Below, piece by piece: positions 1 to 11,745 of a DNA stretch of 64,000 nucleotides (the stretch's first letter is position 1; every line of letters begins with the position of its first letter). The stretch is taken from positions 7,793,789-7,857,788 of the forward strand of contig CP137674.1 of NCBI GenBank assembly GCA_037976565.1. Direction: 5' to 3'. The notes beneath the pieces were generated by a model. The model ran no database searches. It was not told the origin of the DNA and was given only the letters and a program-made list of their open reading frames with translations. A program made the position numbers and the translations under genes. This DNA is from Mesocentrotus franciscanus (Eukaryota; Echinodermata; Echinoidea; Camarodonta; Strongylocentrotidae).

Positions 1-3000
1 TTTGGAAAAGATGTTCGATTAAAAAAGAAAATCATATATTATTACCTGTGACTGTAACAAAGAAAGTGCAAATGTCAGTGTTTCCGGCATTATCGGTAGA
101 CGAGCAGTTTACAGCTGTGATGCCAATCAGGAATGAATCGTCAGGTGTATGGGAACAAGTCACATTGAGATCTGCATCCACATTGTCAGTTGCATTTGGC
201 ATTATAACAACAGTTGACGATGAATTTCGTCCCATATCCGTAGTGGAAGTTACATTTGAGCAATTCAGAGTAGGCGCTTCGTCATCTGTTAAAGGAAAAA
301 TCAGTAAGTTGGCGTTTCAAGGAAAGAACATAGAAACCATGAAGAGCAACACATGACAATTGTCCTGAACCTTCTACACAAGATTTGGAAAAGATGTTCA
401 ATTAAAAAGAAAATCATATATTATTACCTGTGACTGTAACAAAGAAAGTGCAAATGTCAGTGTTTCCGGCATTATCGGTAGACGAGCAGTTTACAGCTGT
501 GATGCCAATCAGGAATGAATCGTCAGATGTATGGGAACAAGTCACATTGAGATCTGCATCCACATTGTCAGTTGCATTTGGCATTATAACAACAGTTGAC
601 GATGAATTTCGTCCCATATCCGTAGTGGAAGTTACATTTGAGCAATTCAGAGTAGGCGCTTCGTCATCTGTTAAAGGAAAAATCAGTAGGTTGGCGTTTC
701 AAGGAAAGAACATATAAACTATATTGAGCAACACATGACAATTGTCTTGAACCTTCTACACCAGATTTGGAAAAGATGTTCGATTAAAAAGTAAAATCAT
801 ATATTATTACCTGTGACTGTAACAAAGAAAGTGCAAATGTCAGTGTTTCCGGCATTATCGGTAGACGAGCAGTTTACAGCTGTGATGCCAATCAGGAATG
901 AATCGTCAGATGTATGGGAACAAGTCACATTGAGATCTGCATCCACATTGTCAGTTGCATTTGGCATTATAACAACAGTTGACGATGAATTTCGTCCCAT
1001 ATCCGTAGTGGAAGTTACATTTGAGCAATTCAGAGTAGGCGCTTCGTCATCTGTTAAAGGAAAAATCAGTAAGTTGGCGTTTAAACGAAAGAACATAGAA
1101 ACCATGAAGAGCAACACATGACAATTGTCCTGAACCTTTTACACCAGATTTGGAAAAGATGTTCGATAAAAAAGGAAAATCATATATTATTACCTGTGAC
1201 TGTAACAAAGAAAGTGCAAATGTCAGTGTTTCCGGCATTATCGGTAGACGAGCAGTTTACAGCTGTGATGCCAATCAGGAATGAATCGTCAGATGTATGG
1301 GAACAAGTCACATTGAGATCTGCATCCACATTGTCAGTTGCATTTGGCATTATAACAACAGTTGATGAATTTCGTCCCATATCCGTAGTGGAAGTTACAT
1401 TTGAGCAATTCAGAGTAGGCGCTTCGTCATCTGTTAAAGGAAAAATCAGTGAGTTGGCGTTTGAAGGAAAGAACATAGAAACCATGAAGAGCAACACATG
1501 ACAATTGTCCTAAACCTTCTACTCAAGATTTGGAAAAGATGTTCAATTAAAAAAGAAAATCATATATTATTACCTGTGACTGTAACAAAGAAAGTGCAAA
1601 TGTCAGTGTTTCCGGCATTATCGGTAGACGAGCAGTTTACAGCTGTGATGCCAATCAGGAATGAATCGTCAGATGTATGGGAACAAGTCACATTGAGATC
1701 TGCATCCCCATTGTCAGTTGCATTTGGCATTGTAACAACAGTTGACGATGAATTTCGTCCCATATCCGTAGTGGAAGTTACATTTGAGCAATTCAGAGTA
1801 GGCGCTTCGTCATCTGTTAAAGGAAAAATCAGTAGGTTGGCGTTTCAAGGAAAGAACATATAAACTATATTGAGCAACACATGACAATTGTCTTGAACCT
1901 TCTACACCAGATTTGGAAAAGATGTTCGATTAAAAAGTAATATCATATATTATTACCTGTGACTGTAACAAAGAAAGTGCAAGTGTCAGTGTTTCCGGCA
2001 TTATCGGTAGACGAGCAGTTTACAGCTGTGATGCCAATCAGGAATGAATCGTCAGGTGTATGGGAACAAGTCACATTGAGATCTGCATCCACATTGTCAG
2101 TTGCATTTGGCATTATAACAACAGTTGACGATGAATTTCGTCCCATATCCGTAGTGGAAGTTACATTTGAGCAATTCAGAGTAGGCGTTTCGTCATCTGT
2201 TAAAGGAAAAATCAGTAGGTTGGCGTTTCAAGGAAAGAACATATAAACTATATAGAGCAACACATGACAATTTTCTTGAACCTTCTACACCAGATTTGGA
2301 AAAGATGTTCGATTAAAAAGGAAAATCATATATGATTACCTTTGACTGTAACAAAGAAAGTGCAAATGTCAGTGTTTCCGGCATTATCGGTAGACGAGCA
2401 GTTTACAGCTGTGATGCCAATCAGAAATGAATCGTCAGATGTATGGGAACAAGTCACATTGAGATCTGCATCCACATTGTAAGTTGCATTTGGCATTATA
2501 ACAACAGTTGACGATGAATTTCGTCCCATATCCGTAGTGGAAGTTACATTTGAGCAATTCAGAGTAGGCGCTTCGTCATCTGTTAAAGGAAAAATCAGTA
2601 AGTTGGCGTTTCAAGGAAAGAACATAGAAACCAAGGAGAGCAACATTTGACAATTGTCCTGAACCTTCTACTCAAGATTTGGAAAAAAATGTTCGATTAA
2701 AAAAGAAAATCATATATTATAACCTGTGACTGTAACAAAGAGAGTGCAAATGTCAGTGTTTCCGGCACTTATTAGTTACAATTTCATCACTTTAGACTCG
2801 ATTTCAACCGCGACAACCATCATTGAATATTGTAAAATCCCATATGCTTCCAATTTGTTCATTTGAAACAAATTCATGACCCCATACCAAAACTTTGTAA
2901 TACCTTTAAGCATCTGGATCAAAGACGTTTAAATATATGTCTGCACCATCACCTCATAGGTACTACCTTCGTTCGTGCCTTTATCACGGGTGTTAACGAA

Positions 3001-3663
3001 TAGCTGCTTTATTCCTTTCTTTTCTATGTTTTCTACGTCTCTTTTAACTTTAAAAGTTGGAGATTGGCATAAATATATAGTAGTTTTTCGCAGAAACCGA
3101 ATACGAACACACATATCTACTTTTTTCACAGATAAATAGATTTCTTTTCCTACATTGATTGAGAGAGTGAATCACTCAGCGTCAACCGAGAAAATAGTAG
3201 TAATGATAATCGGATAAAAATAAACATTGTAATAACCTTACAATAATATTAATGATAATAATAATAACGGTAATGATAATGTGTTTTATGGACTCGGATT
3301 TTAAATGTGTACTTATTTGTTCATGTTTCAGCTACTATTTTAAATAAAGATGACACATACATATAATCACCATCATGATCATGATAATAATAAAAAAAAT
3401 ATTAATAATAAATGCAAAGCAAACTTAAGAATAAATGAACTTCTAATACGAATGTGTGATTCATGAACAGGTCAATCAAAACCGATTGGCGTAAAGTGCC
3501 TAGAATTCACTACCTTGTGGCCCAAAAGTGGTATACCTACAAACATAGAGAAAAGGTCCTTATTGAATAGCAATTCCTTGGACAATGGTATTTGTGTTAA
3601 GTGCCCATCCCCCCTAGTGATCCTGTTAAAGCAAATTCTAAGATTATCAGTATAATATTAGCA

Positions 3664-3694
<31 letters not shown>

Positions 3695-4633
3695 CATTAT
3701 TTTTGATAATATCAATATGATCATTATTTACTGTGACTACAAAAAAAGGGCAGCTGATACAATGGTGTGTGTTTAGTTTTCTCCCCTCCCCACATATTTG
3801 ATTTTTTTTTATTTAGAGGAAGATCTAAGAACTTGCTTTAAGCTTTAAAAAGTAGGTTCTTAGATCTTTCCATCGTTTTTACCATTATAGTATGAACACA
3901 AAATTTCATTGTAATGTTTCGTTTTACGTTAATCTCAAAGATCTTGGAAATAATAATTTGTCAAGTTCCAGGGGAAATAGAATTAGGTCTCGGGTAAAAA
4001 TAGAAAAGTGTGTCTGCTTTATATTTTCTGGTTTGTTATAGAGTTCATTAAATACAATAGTAGGGTATAAAAGCGCAAAGTGACCAACACATTTTATTTC
4101 TAAAGGGAAGTATTTTACTCTTTATTTTGTTTGTTGGTTGTTATTTGAACATTGCTTCATAGTTCATATACGCTCGCAAAGACTAGACTTCGGAGAAATC
4201 ATCTCAAGGGTATCCACTATACCAATTATCTTGTAAAAGTCTACCCAATTTAGTTCAATACAATAATAATTGCTGTTTCACATTAATTTGTTAATGCATG
4301 ATGACACGTTCTCCTTTTTTTTAGTTGCTATTATTGAACTATTAATTCATTTTATAACCTGATTTCTTGTAGTTTACTGTAAATAGGACAATAATAAGCT
4401 CAATTGAATTGAATTGAAGGGCAATTTCAATACCCTCTTGTCTATCCCATAGGAATGGTGTCGATGTTCGCACATTACAACGGGTGATGGAACAGGCTAT
4501 CACAATTACCTTTAGTTAATTTTTCGAAATGCGCCTTCATATTTTCGTTTTTTTTAAAGAAATCCTCACCTGTAGCGGATGTGATCATAACCAGTGTGAG
4601 ATAGACACCGGGAAGGAAGAGCAAAGACTTCAT
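1..4633 (-). CDS. Secreted hyalin-repeat (HYR) protein gene, 5' part; continues beyond the left edge
   Basis: Seen: a signal-peptide exon at 4570-4633 and seven HYR exons at 2340-2579, 1957-2196, 1574-1813, 1194-1430, 811-1050, 428-667 and 46-285. Every HYR exon begins and ends in phase 1, as does the donor of exon 1, so the chain reads through in frame. Acceptors are pyrimidine-rich (TTTTTCCTTTAACAG) and donors read CAG/GTAATA, except the 2340 donor, which reads AAAG/GTAATC. Each domain is about 80 residues with four cysteines and many N-glycosylation sequons. Known: HYR domains have an Ig-like fold and occur in adhesive extracellular proteins such as echinoderm hyalin. Inference: a secreted or cell-surface adhesion or recognition protein. 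The 3' end is not in the window, so a later membrane anchor or other domains cannot be excluded. Confidence 0.85.
46..285 (-). CDS. HYR gene: seventh HYR-domain exon, last one in the window
   Basis: 240 nt, phase 1 to 1, donor at 45/46 (CACAG/GTAATA). It has the SHTP variant shared with the second exon. The array very probably continues to the left, because the intron after this donor is of the same type. Confidence 0.85.
428..667 (-). CDS. HYR gene: sixth HYR-domain exon
   Basis: 240 nt, phase 1 to 1. Consensus HYR sequence with intact splice sites. Its flanking intron is of the variant type that contains ATATAAACTATATTG. Confidence 0.85.
811..1050 (-). CDS. HYR gene: fifth HYR-domain exon
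   Basis: 240 nt, phase 1 to 1, with the consensus sequence of the array (VVIMPNATDNVDADLNVTC, SHTSDDSFLIGITAVNC). Acceptor and donor are intact. Confidence 0.85.
1194..1430 (-). CDS. HYR gene: fourth HYR-domain exon, one codon shorter
   Basis: 237 nt, phase 1 to 1. An in-frame 3 nt deletion removes one Ser (GRNSSTVV against GRNSSSTVV). The reading frame and splice signals are kept, which suggests selection on the coding frame or a very recent change. Confidence 0.85.
1574..1813 (-). CDS. HYR gene: third HYR-domain exon
   Basis: 240 nt, phase 1 to 1. The variant segment VVTMPNATDNGDADL replaces the common VVIMPNATDNVDADL. Splice sites are intact. Confidence 0.85.
1957..2196 (-). CDS. HYR gene: second HYR-domain exon
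   Basis: 240 nt, phase 1 to 1. Nearly identical to neighbouring units; NTDTCTFF replaces NTDICTFF, and SHTP is found where most copies have SHTS. Four HYR cysteines are conserved. Confidence 0.85.
2340..2579 (-). CDS. HYR gene: first HYR-domain exon
   Basis: 240 nt, phase 1 to 1. It encodes DDEAPTLNCSN, then NATYNVDADLNVTC, ITAVNCSSTDNAGNTDIC and FFVTV, the usual HYR pattern. It differs from its sisters by Tyr in place of Asp in NATDN, and by a changed donor side (FFVTVK instead of FFVTVT). Confidence 0.82.
2724..2767 (-). pseudogene. Truncated HYR exon remnant at the array edge
   Basis: Only the last ~44 nt of an HYR exon and its donor are present. Homology stops abruptly after TCCGGCA at about 2767. 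There is no acceptor and no first half, so this cannot serve as an HYR exon. It marks the breakpoint of the tandem duplication on the 5' side of the gene. Confidence 0.75.
2768..4569. other. First intron of the HYR gene; microsatellites
   Basis: No exon is seen between the signal-peptide exon and the first HYR exon. The stretch holds AT-rich trinucleotide runs at about 3239-3275, 3380-3410 and 3660-3705, and a short inverted match at ~3820-3870 (GATCTAAGAACTTGCTTTAA against TTTAAAAAGTAGGTTCTTAG). No coding signal is seen. Confidence 0.6.
4570..4633 (-). CDS. HYR gene exon 1: start codon and signal peptide
   Basis: The reverse strand from 4633 encodes MKSLLFLPGVYLTLVMITSA followed by T. This is a basic n-region, a hydrophobic core and a small-residue cleavage region, then the donor ACAG/GTGAGG. 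It ends in phase 1, which fits the phase-1 acceptor of every HYR exon. No other start lies between here and the array in a usable context. Start choice is well supported; any upstream non-coding exon is not resolved. Confidence 0.82.
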
Positions 4634-4924
4634 GTTGATTCCTCACGTCACGCTGGCGAAATATAGTATCCAGTCTGCACAGGCATAGAGAGGTAGAGAG
4701 AAATAAAGAGATGTGGAAGAAAAACACTCATTCTTTTATTAAGATTGTAAAACAAACCTCCCCCAAAGTCCCAAATTTGAGACCTTTATTTTTGTGTTCG
4801 TGCCAGATCTTGTAGACTTAAAGCCCCCATCACACCAAACTAGCTCTCACTACGTTCTGGAACTGTCCTAGAAAATCGTAAAAACGGGTTGTGGTAGGGG
4901 TAGAATGTGTAAATAATGTCTATA

Positions 4925-5215
4925 ATACGATCCTAGTTCGTTCATAAACAGTCCTCAATACGTCCATCTCGTCTGTACCCCGTCCACAGTCAGTTCATAT
5001 CAAGTTCAGATCGGGTCAATTTGCCATTTCCAGGCAGTCCAAGCCAGTCCATAGTCAGTTTAAACCCGTTATTAACTAGTTCTTCCTAGTTCCCAATACG
5101 TCCAAACTCATTTTAACTAGTTCGTTACTTGTTCTAACTAGTTTGTAACCCGACCACCCCGTTCAGAGGCAGTTCAACTCGTCCTCATCTCGTTCTTAGT
5201 ACGTTTCTGAATCTT
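4925..5215. repeat. Degenerate ~10 bp periodic low-complexity block
   Basis: Short motifs of the form GTYC/AGTTC (CAGTTCA, AAGTTCA, ACGTCC, AGTCC, CTAGTTC) recur about every 10-11 bases. No ORF is present. The adjoining 5215-5370 shows the related motif GTAGACT/CTACGACT. Confidence 0.5.
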
Positions 5216-5733
5216 GAGCTGCAACGTCGACAACCATCACGCAACAGCCTTAAGCTACAGAATCCAGTACGACTAAGACGTAGACTATTACTATACGGAC
5301 AGTAGACTGACAAGTTACCCTACGACTTGAAAGCTGAGCTGAACTATCTGTAGCAGTAACTATAAGGTTAGTGAATTATCTAGTATTATTTCATCCCATC
5401 CATGGTCTCGTTTTCTCACCTCCACCAAAGTAAAACGATGGTAACATAACTCCGCCATCCATCTAGTGTAAGCTACTAAACCGTAAGTACCGTTTTACTT
5501 TGTTGGCTTTTTGTATACGCCATGCCAGTTGGTTATTCATTAAGAAATAATAAGAACCATTATTCTCAAGCATAGTAATAAAAAGCAATCAAGATAAAAC
5601 AGGAAACTTCATTAAAAGAAAATTAAGTACAGCCGTTCAAACATGCACGATTTTAAATAAGCAACCGCTAAAATAATGCCGATTTTAAAATTATGATTAT
5701 GATATTATAATTCATGAAATCATGTTATGTTAA

Positions 5734-6266
5734 AGATACTATGTCCCTTTTGCAGCCAACATCAAATTCTGTACAACTTTGCAGGAATTAAGAATACGTC
5801 ATGTATGTCCTATCTGTGAAATTAAAACGTTAGCAGTGTCCTAATATTCAAATTATGCAAGGAAACCCATTTATTTGCTAGACTTCACTGTGAGACACTA
5901 TTGAATGACTGACTGGCTTTTCTTCTTCTTTGTTAATAACATACATAAAATGAGCTGTAAAGGGTACATGACCATTTGTCTACTTCAATAACCCACTTCT
6001 TGTAATTGCTAAAATTAAACTGATTGAATCTTTGCGCAGCACAGAACGTACGTCGACCATTCGGTACAATGGTCTGAAATCAGACTATTAGCACTTATTA
6101 GCACGTAGCACTAAAGTGGATTCGACAACTAATAGTCGTTATTTTCCCACTTAAAGACATTTTCAAGCCCCCTTTTTGTAGGGAAGTTCTAAATTAGTAT
6201 TAACTTTCAAATGCCGTTGGAATTTAACCTTTTCATTTTTTGGCCTGCAAATTGGACATAGTACCT
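5734..6266. mobile_element. TTAA-flanked MITE, copy A (piggyBac- or Kolobok-type target site)
   Basis: Left end TTAA/AGATACTATGTCCC, right end GGACATAGTACCT/TTAT. The inverted ends match each other, and the whole ~530 bp body matches, in opposite orientation, the element at 58932-59470. No transposase is encoded, so it is non-autonomous. The right TTAA has decayed to TTTA/TTAT in this copy. Confidence 0.8.
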
Positions 6267-9024
6267 TTATGGAAGAACGAGAGAAATAACATCATTTCAC
6301 TTACAAAGTCAATCAAGTTGGCATATTGCGTGCATTCCCGTTCTCCAAGTGACAGTCGTCCTCCGGATAAATGTGTATAGATGTAAAAAACCTTTGTCAT
6401 TCACAGCATTAGAGAAAAACCCAACGCTTCTCCTGAAATAATTTTCGGATATGAAATGAAAAAGAAATAGAGAGAGAGAGACTTAATTTCTTTGTGTTTC
6501 TTCACACAAACTTAAGGTAATAATACCTGAACGTCCCCACACAAATACCTTACTCATCCGATTAACATGATTAAAATAGTTTCATTCTGTAAATGGGGAA
6601 GCAATTACAGTTAATTCGAAATTAATGTAGTCGCAAAACAGTTTGGATGAAATGGGTGATTAAAATATTTTTTCCCCGACACGACACACCTATATTAATC
6701 AGAGGGCAGTGACGTAGCCTTGGATAGTTGAACCCTGGGCTATTAACAATAAATATGTGACCCTGTCCAGTAGCATATTTGGAGCATGGCGTCAGGCAAT
6801 GAGGGGGGGTGGGGGACATCCGAGCTTTCCAAATGTTCGCCTTCAATTTAATAATGTGCACTTTGTTTTTAATTCGGGCGAGTGTTTTTTGTTTGTTAAC
6901 CCTGATTTCGTTTTTTTCTGGACTTTCCCTTTCTTTCTAATAAGTTGTTGTTGTTTTTATTTGTTTGTTTTCGTACCCCTCCCCGTCTCTTTGATACGCC
7001 GATGAATCGGGGTAGAAACAAAGTACGAAAGAGCATATCTAAAGGTCTAAAATGCAGTAATTATGCGATCGCTGTTAAACAAATTATTTAAGGAGCAAAT
7101 TGCTCCTAGTCATTATTTCGTTATGTAATAACAAAAGTAAAAGGTCTATTTGCAAGTTTATGAATCACTGACTATGAATTAGTGTAAGACCATTCCTGCC
7201 AACCTTCACCAGAACCCCCCCCCCCAACAAAAAAAAAAAAACATGCAAAGTCTCCGAAGCCAAAAGTAGGAATTTATTGTGTTTTAATACATGCTTTATA
7301 AAATATGTTTTCAGAAAACAAGCAGAAATAGAATAGACAGATCATGTGACATATTGAAGAAGAAGGCCAAAGTTAGAGAGATGTACTGGCCTTTGCAGAA
7401 CATCTGAGAGAGGGAGAGAGAGAGAGTGAGAGAGAGAGAGAGAGTGAGAGGGATGTATATGCAATTATTTATGTTGTTACTATCCCCCATGACAATTTCG
7501 AGCTAAAGAAGGCCTATGCTGTTATTGCGAATTGTATTAAAATAATTTGCAACCGTTTCTGAATGATTAAGCACTTAAGCACGGAATTAGGGAGGATTCG
7601 ATGTCGTTATGTTGGGTCATGCTCTGAAAGACACGTTATAGCCTATAAATAATGTTTTGTTTTCGTTCGAAATTGGACGATTTGTAAATCTTTGTACGAT
7701 GATAGATCCGATCCGAAAATGAACCTTTCGGATACTTTTTTTCATTGGAAAACAGTATCATTTAGCCAAAGTCTAAACTAGTTTAGCACTTTAGCTTTCC
7801 CATACATTAAGTATAATAATAATAATATACATAAAACGCATATACTCTGCAGATATATTCGACTGCAATACTGCAAGAGCTCCTGATATGGTTAATATCT
7901 ATAACATGAAGTTAGGTAAAAAGAAGTGCTTTTATTTTTTTAATTAAAAAGTACATAAGATGGTGATTTGCTAATCTCTGAGGGTAATTTATTTCAAAAT
8001 TGTGGACATGCGGAATGCAAATGCTCGATCTCCCAAAAGAGGGATGATCCGTGAGAATTAGGAAAACCCACAAATCAGTCTTGCAGAAGTGTTTTGAACC
8101 CGCTGTAGTCGCCCCATTTGGGAGGCAGGGAGTCCATACAATAACCAATTACAACAATATATACTAAGTGGTGTTTATGGAAATTTCTGGAATATTACAG
8201 GAAGTAAGACTGTCACAAGTAGTGGCCTCTAATATTTATTTCATTGATTGATCTTCTTATGAATTTATTTATTTATTATACTGTGCATATTTCGGTAAAA
8301 GTTAAGTATCATTAGGCCTATACAGTCGAATTACGTTCATTGGGTTAAAACCTCTAGGGTATTCTCTACAACAGCACTATTTTTCTTGCGAGGCAGCTGG
8401 ACATACATTGTTATTCGATTTCAGTCTCAATATTGGTTTTATTTGACAATGCTTTGCAGCCACAGGATAAATTGCGCATGTTCACAACAGTTTCTTAGTA
8501 TCATTTCACATTACATTGTACCATGCGCATTTCAATTCAAAATCAAAGGACAACTTATATTTATTTAAAAATATACAATGCTTGAGAAATATGTATTTAA
8601 AAAAAATTTCGTTCATTGTGTAAACATAATATATAAACAGAGAGGTTAAACATGGTTAAATATCTAAAATATAGAATGGAATAGTCAAAGGAAGAAGTCA
8701 AAACACTAATTGTAATGTTATAGGCTTTCGTAGAATACTATTTAAATATTCAAATCGGGATCCTTCTCCTTACTCATAAAAGTGATTACATAAAGTCATT
8801 GAATAGAAGTAAACAAATTACTTTTAAAAAATGAGGTATTCAGGTTTAAATATCTAAAATACCGAATGTACTTCCAGTGACGTCAGATCAGTGTAATAAT
8901 TTTCTTGTTTGATTAGAATGGTTTATTTGGGTGTGGACCTCATGGATTGGTCCAAACACGTCACGTGTTTTTGTAGAACTGCAATATTCAGTAATGACTA
9001 TTAAGGCTTTGGGTTATCTAATCT

Positions 9025-9205
9025 ACAGATGGCTCAGTGGCAAAACAGTGCTCTTGTTACCGGAAGTTCCCAAACTCTAAACCAAGTTGATACGCTAGTG
9101 CCCTTTCTTAAGGCATTAATCATCATAACACAGTCCCTAGCAGAGGACCTAAAGCCGTTGGTCCCCCGGTTGCTTACTCAAAAGCCTACACATATTTTGT
9201 AAGCA
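9025..9205 (+). mobile_element. Possible tRNA-derived SINE
   Basis: GATGGCTCAGTGGCAAAACAG resembles a Pol III A box. A decayed B-box region and a SINE-type body (CTAAAGCCGTTGGTCCCC) follow. No other copy is seen in the window, so the family assignment is tentative. Confidence 0.4.
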
Positions 9206-9614
9206 GTCCGGTACATAAAATCAGCCATCAACATGGAACCTTGTATGCCCTAAATTTCTTCAGAATAATTGTCTGTGTTCTTCATTTGGTATACGATTAT
9301 GACCCTTCTGTCTTATCTCCCCTAACATTACTTCCCAAACCATAATGCACCTATATCTGAATATTACAATACCCAGTCACAATAAAAAGCACGGCTCCAG
9401 AACCAGACGGGGTAGCCTTAGACCATATGGGAATAGACCAATTGAGTAATAGACGAACTTGTTGTAAACCCAACGGCAATATACCCAACAAGCCCGACTC
9501 CAGACCCGATAGCAGACCTAACAAAATGAAATTACACTACCCCAAAGGGCCCAAAATCGGTTGATCTGGAGTTTGTGCGAAGCTCGTTTTGGCGATGTGA
9601 CTCCCCCGGAATAC

Positions 9615-9885
9615 CCCCAGACAACCATCCCTACGACAACCATCCTCTAGGACAACTACGCCCGGACAACTATCCTAGGGGTAGTTGTCCGGGGGTAGTT
9701 GTCCTAGGGGGTAGTTGAACTAAGGGGTAGTTGTCTGGGGGTAGTTGTCCCGGGGGTAGTCGTCCTAGAGGGTGGTTGCCATAGGGGGTAGTTTTGCTAG
9801 GGGGCCGTTGTCCGAGGGGGTATTTGACTGGGGAGGGGGAGTGGTTATCCGGGGTTGATGTCCAGGGGATAGGTGTCCGGATACG
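9615..9885. repeat. G-rich minisatellite with strand switch
   Basis: About a dozen degenerate 15-20 bp units of the form GGGGGTAGTTGTCCTA. Left of ~9678 the units run on the other strand (GACAACCATCC), which forms a palindrome around CCCGGACAACTATCCTAGG. The proline-rich reading frame on the minus strand here is only the translated repeat. Confidence 0.85.
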
Positions 9886-11399
9886 ATATATATATATATA
9901 TATATGTATTTCATCACGAGGACAGAATATTTGTGATAAGGTCATTTAGAATCGGAAACCTATATACATCTTATTTTGAGCTTCAATTTCGACAAAAAGA
10001 CCATTGAAGATAAATGACGCCCGTTTTCATGTTCGATTTATAACGCTTACACGTTTTTGTACTTTTTTTCTCACTTTCATTAAAAACATATTCTCGTAGT
10101 GGAAACATGTCAATAGCTTTTTTAAGCCTATTTCTTTCGTATCAAACTTTGTTTTACCCTGATTCAGAGAGGTGACTTCAAACTCCATTATATCGCACCG
10201 TGTGTGTGGGAAGAAAATGTAAAATTTGAGTTGGAAAGAGCTATCGAATTGCTTTTTTCTTTGAAAGGGTAAGACTTTTTCTCCGTGTGCAACCCTCTTC
10301 AACACATGCACTAACATCAACGGAAGAATATTATTACCCTACCTATACAGAAACCACATACACTTGGCTTGAAGCCAGCTTTTCATGCGTGGCATACAGA
10401 ACACAAATTAAGTAGGGCTCATTCAAGGCCTCCCGGTGTCTAAAAGCGGAACTCATATTTCAAAAATAAGACAAAAGACAAACAATCGTCACGCTGCGAG
10501 CAGTCGATCTATTGAATTTAGTTTGTTGTTTGTAATGCTTTTAAATCATGAACAGTTCAGGCTTGTGTGTAGTCGTATTTCAGGATGTACAGAAAAGGAA
10601 GCAATTGCACTCTAATTGTGGTTTTCCGTTAGTTGTAGCTATACCTTTCCGTATAAGGACCACAAGAAAGTGAGTATGAAGATATCGACAGGGATTAATC
10701 TAATGTCTGTTTTACAAGCATTCTCTTCAAAGTGATTTATAGATTGCATTTACCTCAAAATTACCCCCAAAACGACAGTGTAAGGATTTTAGCCAATCAA
10801 GGAACTCCCAAGTTTCATTGGTCTTCGTTTCGACGATTTGCAGGTTATAGGTGGACAAGTTCCTTTTGTTCGCTACATTCTCTTTTTCATTATGGCATTA
10901 CTGCTATTAGAGAAATCAAATCTTCACATGTCCGAAATAGTCTTAGGAAGCAGCCATGCAGCATAAATGAAAATTTATGATGTATCTTAAAAAGTATGCG
11001 TGTGGTTTTGTTTGGGCCGATTTTCAAGTTGTGTAAAATAAATATTTAGTACATGACTACTGTTTCAAATACCTTTTTAGTTTTTCGAAAGACTTACAGG
11101 CGTGTGTTCCGCAAATTTTCGACCTTAACTTTTCCTTTGACTTCTTAGAAAAGTATCTTATAACAATTATCTTAGAATTAATATCTGCATAGAAATGCAT
11201 TTTATGTGTTTATACCTATACTGAATTCACGTGCTTTGAAACCTAAATGCTGTTTGGTGGTATATTACCTTAGCAATTAAGCGGTGTCCGGTAAATGAGC
11301 TGTAGATGTGATTTGAGGTTTAGAAGGAATTTTTTTAATTTGTTGTTTAAGGGAGCGTGAAACAAAAAAATAAAAAACACCAGGAAAAAAGGAACAACT

Positions 11400-11745
11400 T
11401 GATGATGATGAGTTGTCTTAATGCCATTTTTTCTAATGATTGTAATGAATAAATAATAATCATGATAGTAATAATAATGATAATAATAATAATAATGATA
11501 ATAATAACAATGATGGTGATGATGATAATAATAATGTGTCTTGTTCACCCACGGTAGCCTCATAAGTATTAATAGTTTTCTCCGTGAGCGCCTTGCAATC
11601 ATATAGTAACTCGGCTTCAATGTAGTTATTATCATTATTATCATTTTCATTATTATTATCAGTAACTTTATTGTCATTATTATTATAACTATTATTATTA
11701 TTATTATCATTGTCATCATCATTATTATTATTATCACGTCCAAAG
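11400..11745. repeat. (ATN)n trinucleotide arrays in opposite orientation
   Basis: An AATAATGATAATAATAATAA-type tract at ~11450-11535 is followed, after a ~90 bp unique spacer, by ATTATTATCATT-type tracts at ~11622-11735. The two halves are roughly inverted. The long Ile/Met- and Tyr/His-rich frame across them is a repeat artefact. Confidence 0.85.

Larger units (their letters stand above)
1..2767. repeat. ~383 bp tandem array of HYR exon plus intron
   Basis: Exon starts are spaced 382, 383, 383, 380, 383, 383 and 384 bp. Each unit is a ~240 bp HYR exon with a ~143 bp intron, and introns are as similar as exons. Two intron types (with AGAAACCATGAAGAG or ATATAAACTATATTGAG) are interspersed. 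Confidence 0.93.

Noticed and set aside
48..2246. Plus-strand open frames of 95-127 codons repeated across the HYR array
   Set aside because: They are the antisense shadow of the HYR exons. The minus strand has the recognised domain, splice sites and signal peptide.
1..2767. Direct repeats that could suggest a CRISPR array
   Set aside because: Units are ~383 bp with coding exons and introns in a eukaryotic genome, without unique spacers.
9670..9945. Proline/threonine-rich frame resembling a repetitive structural protein
   Set aside because: It is the translation of the GGGGGTAGTTGTCC minisatellite, with no start context or splice signals.
11270..11743. 157-codon minus-strand frame rich in Ile, Met, Tyr and His
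   Set aside because: Translated (ATN)n repeats.
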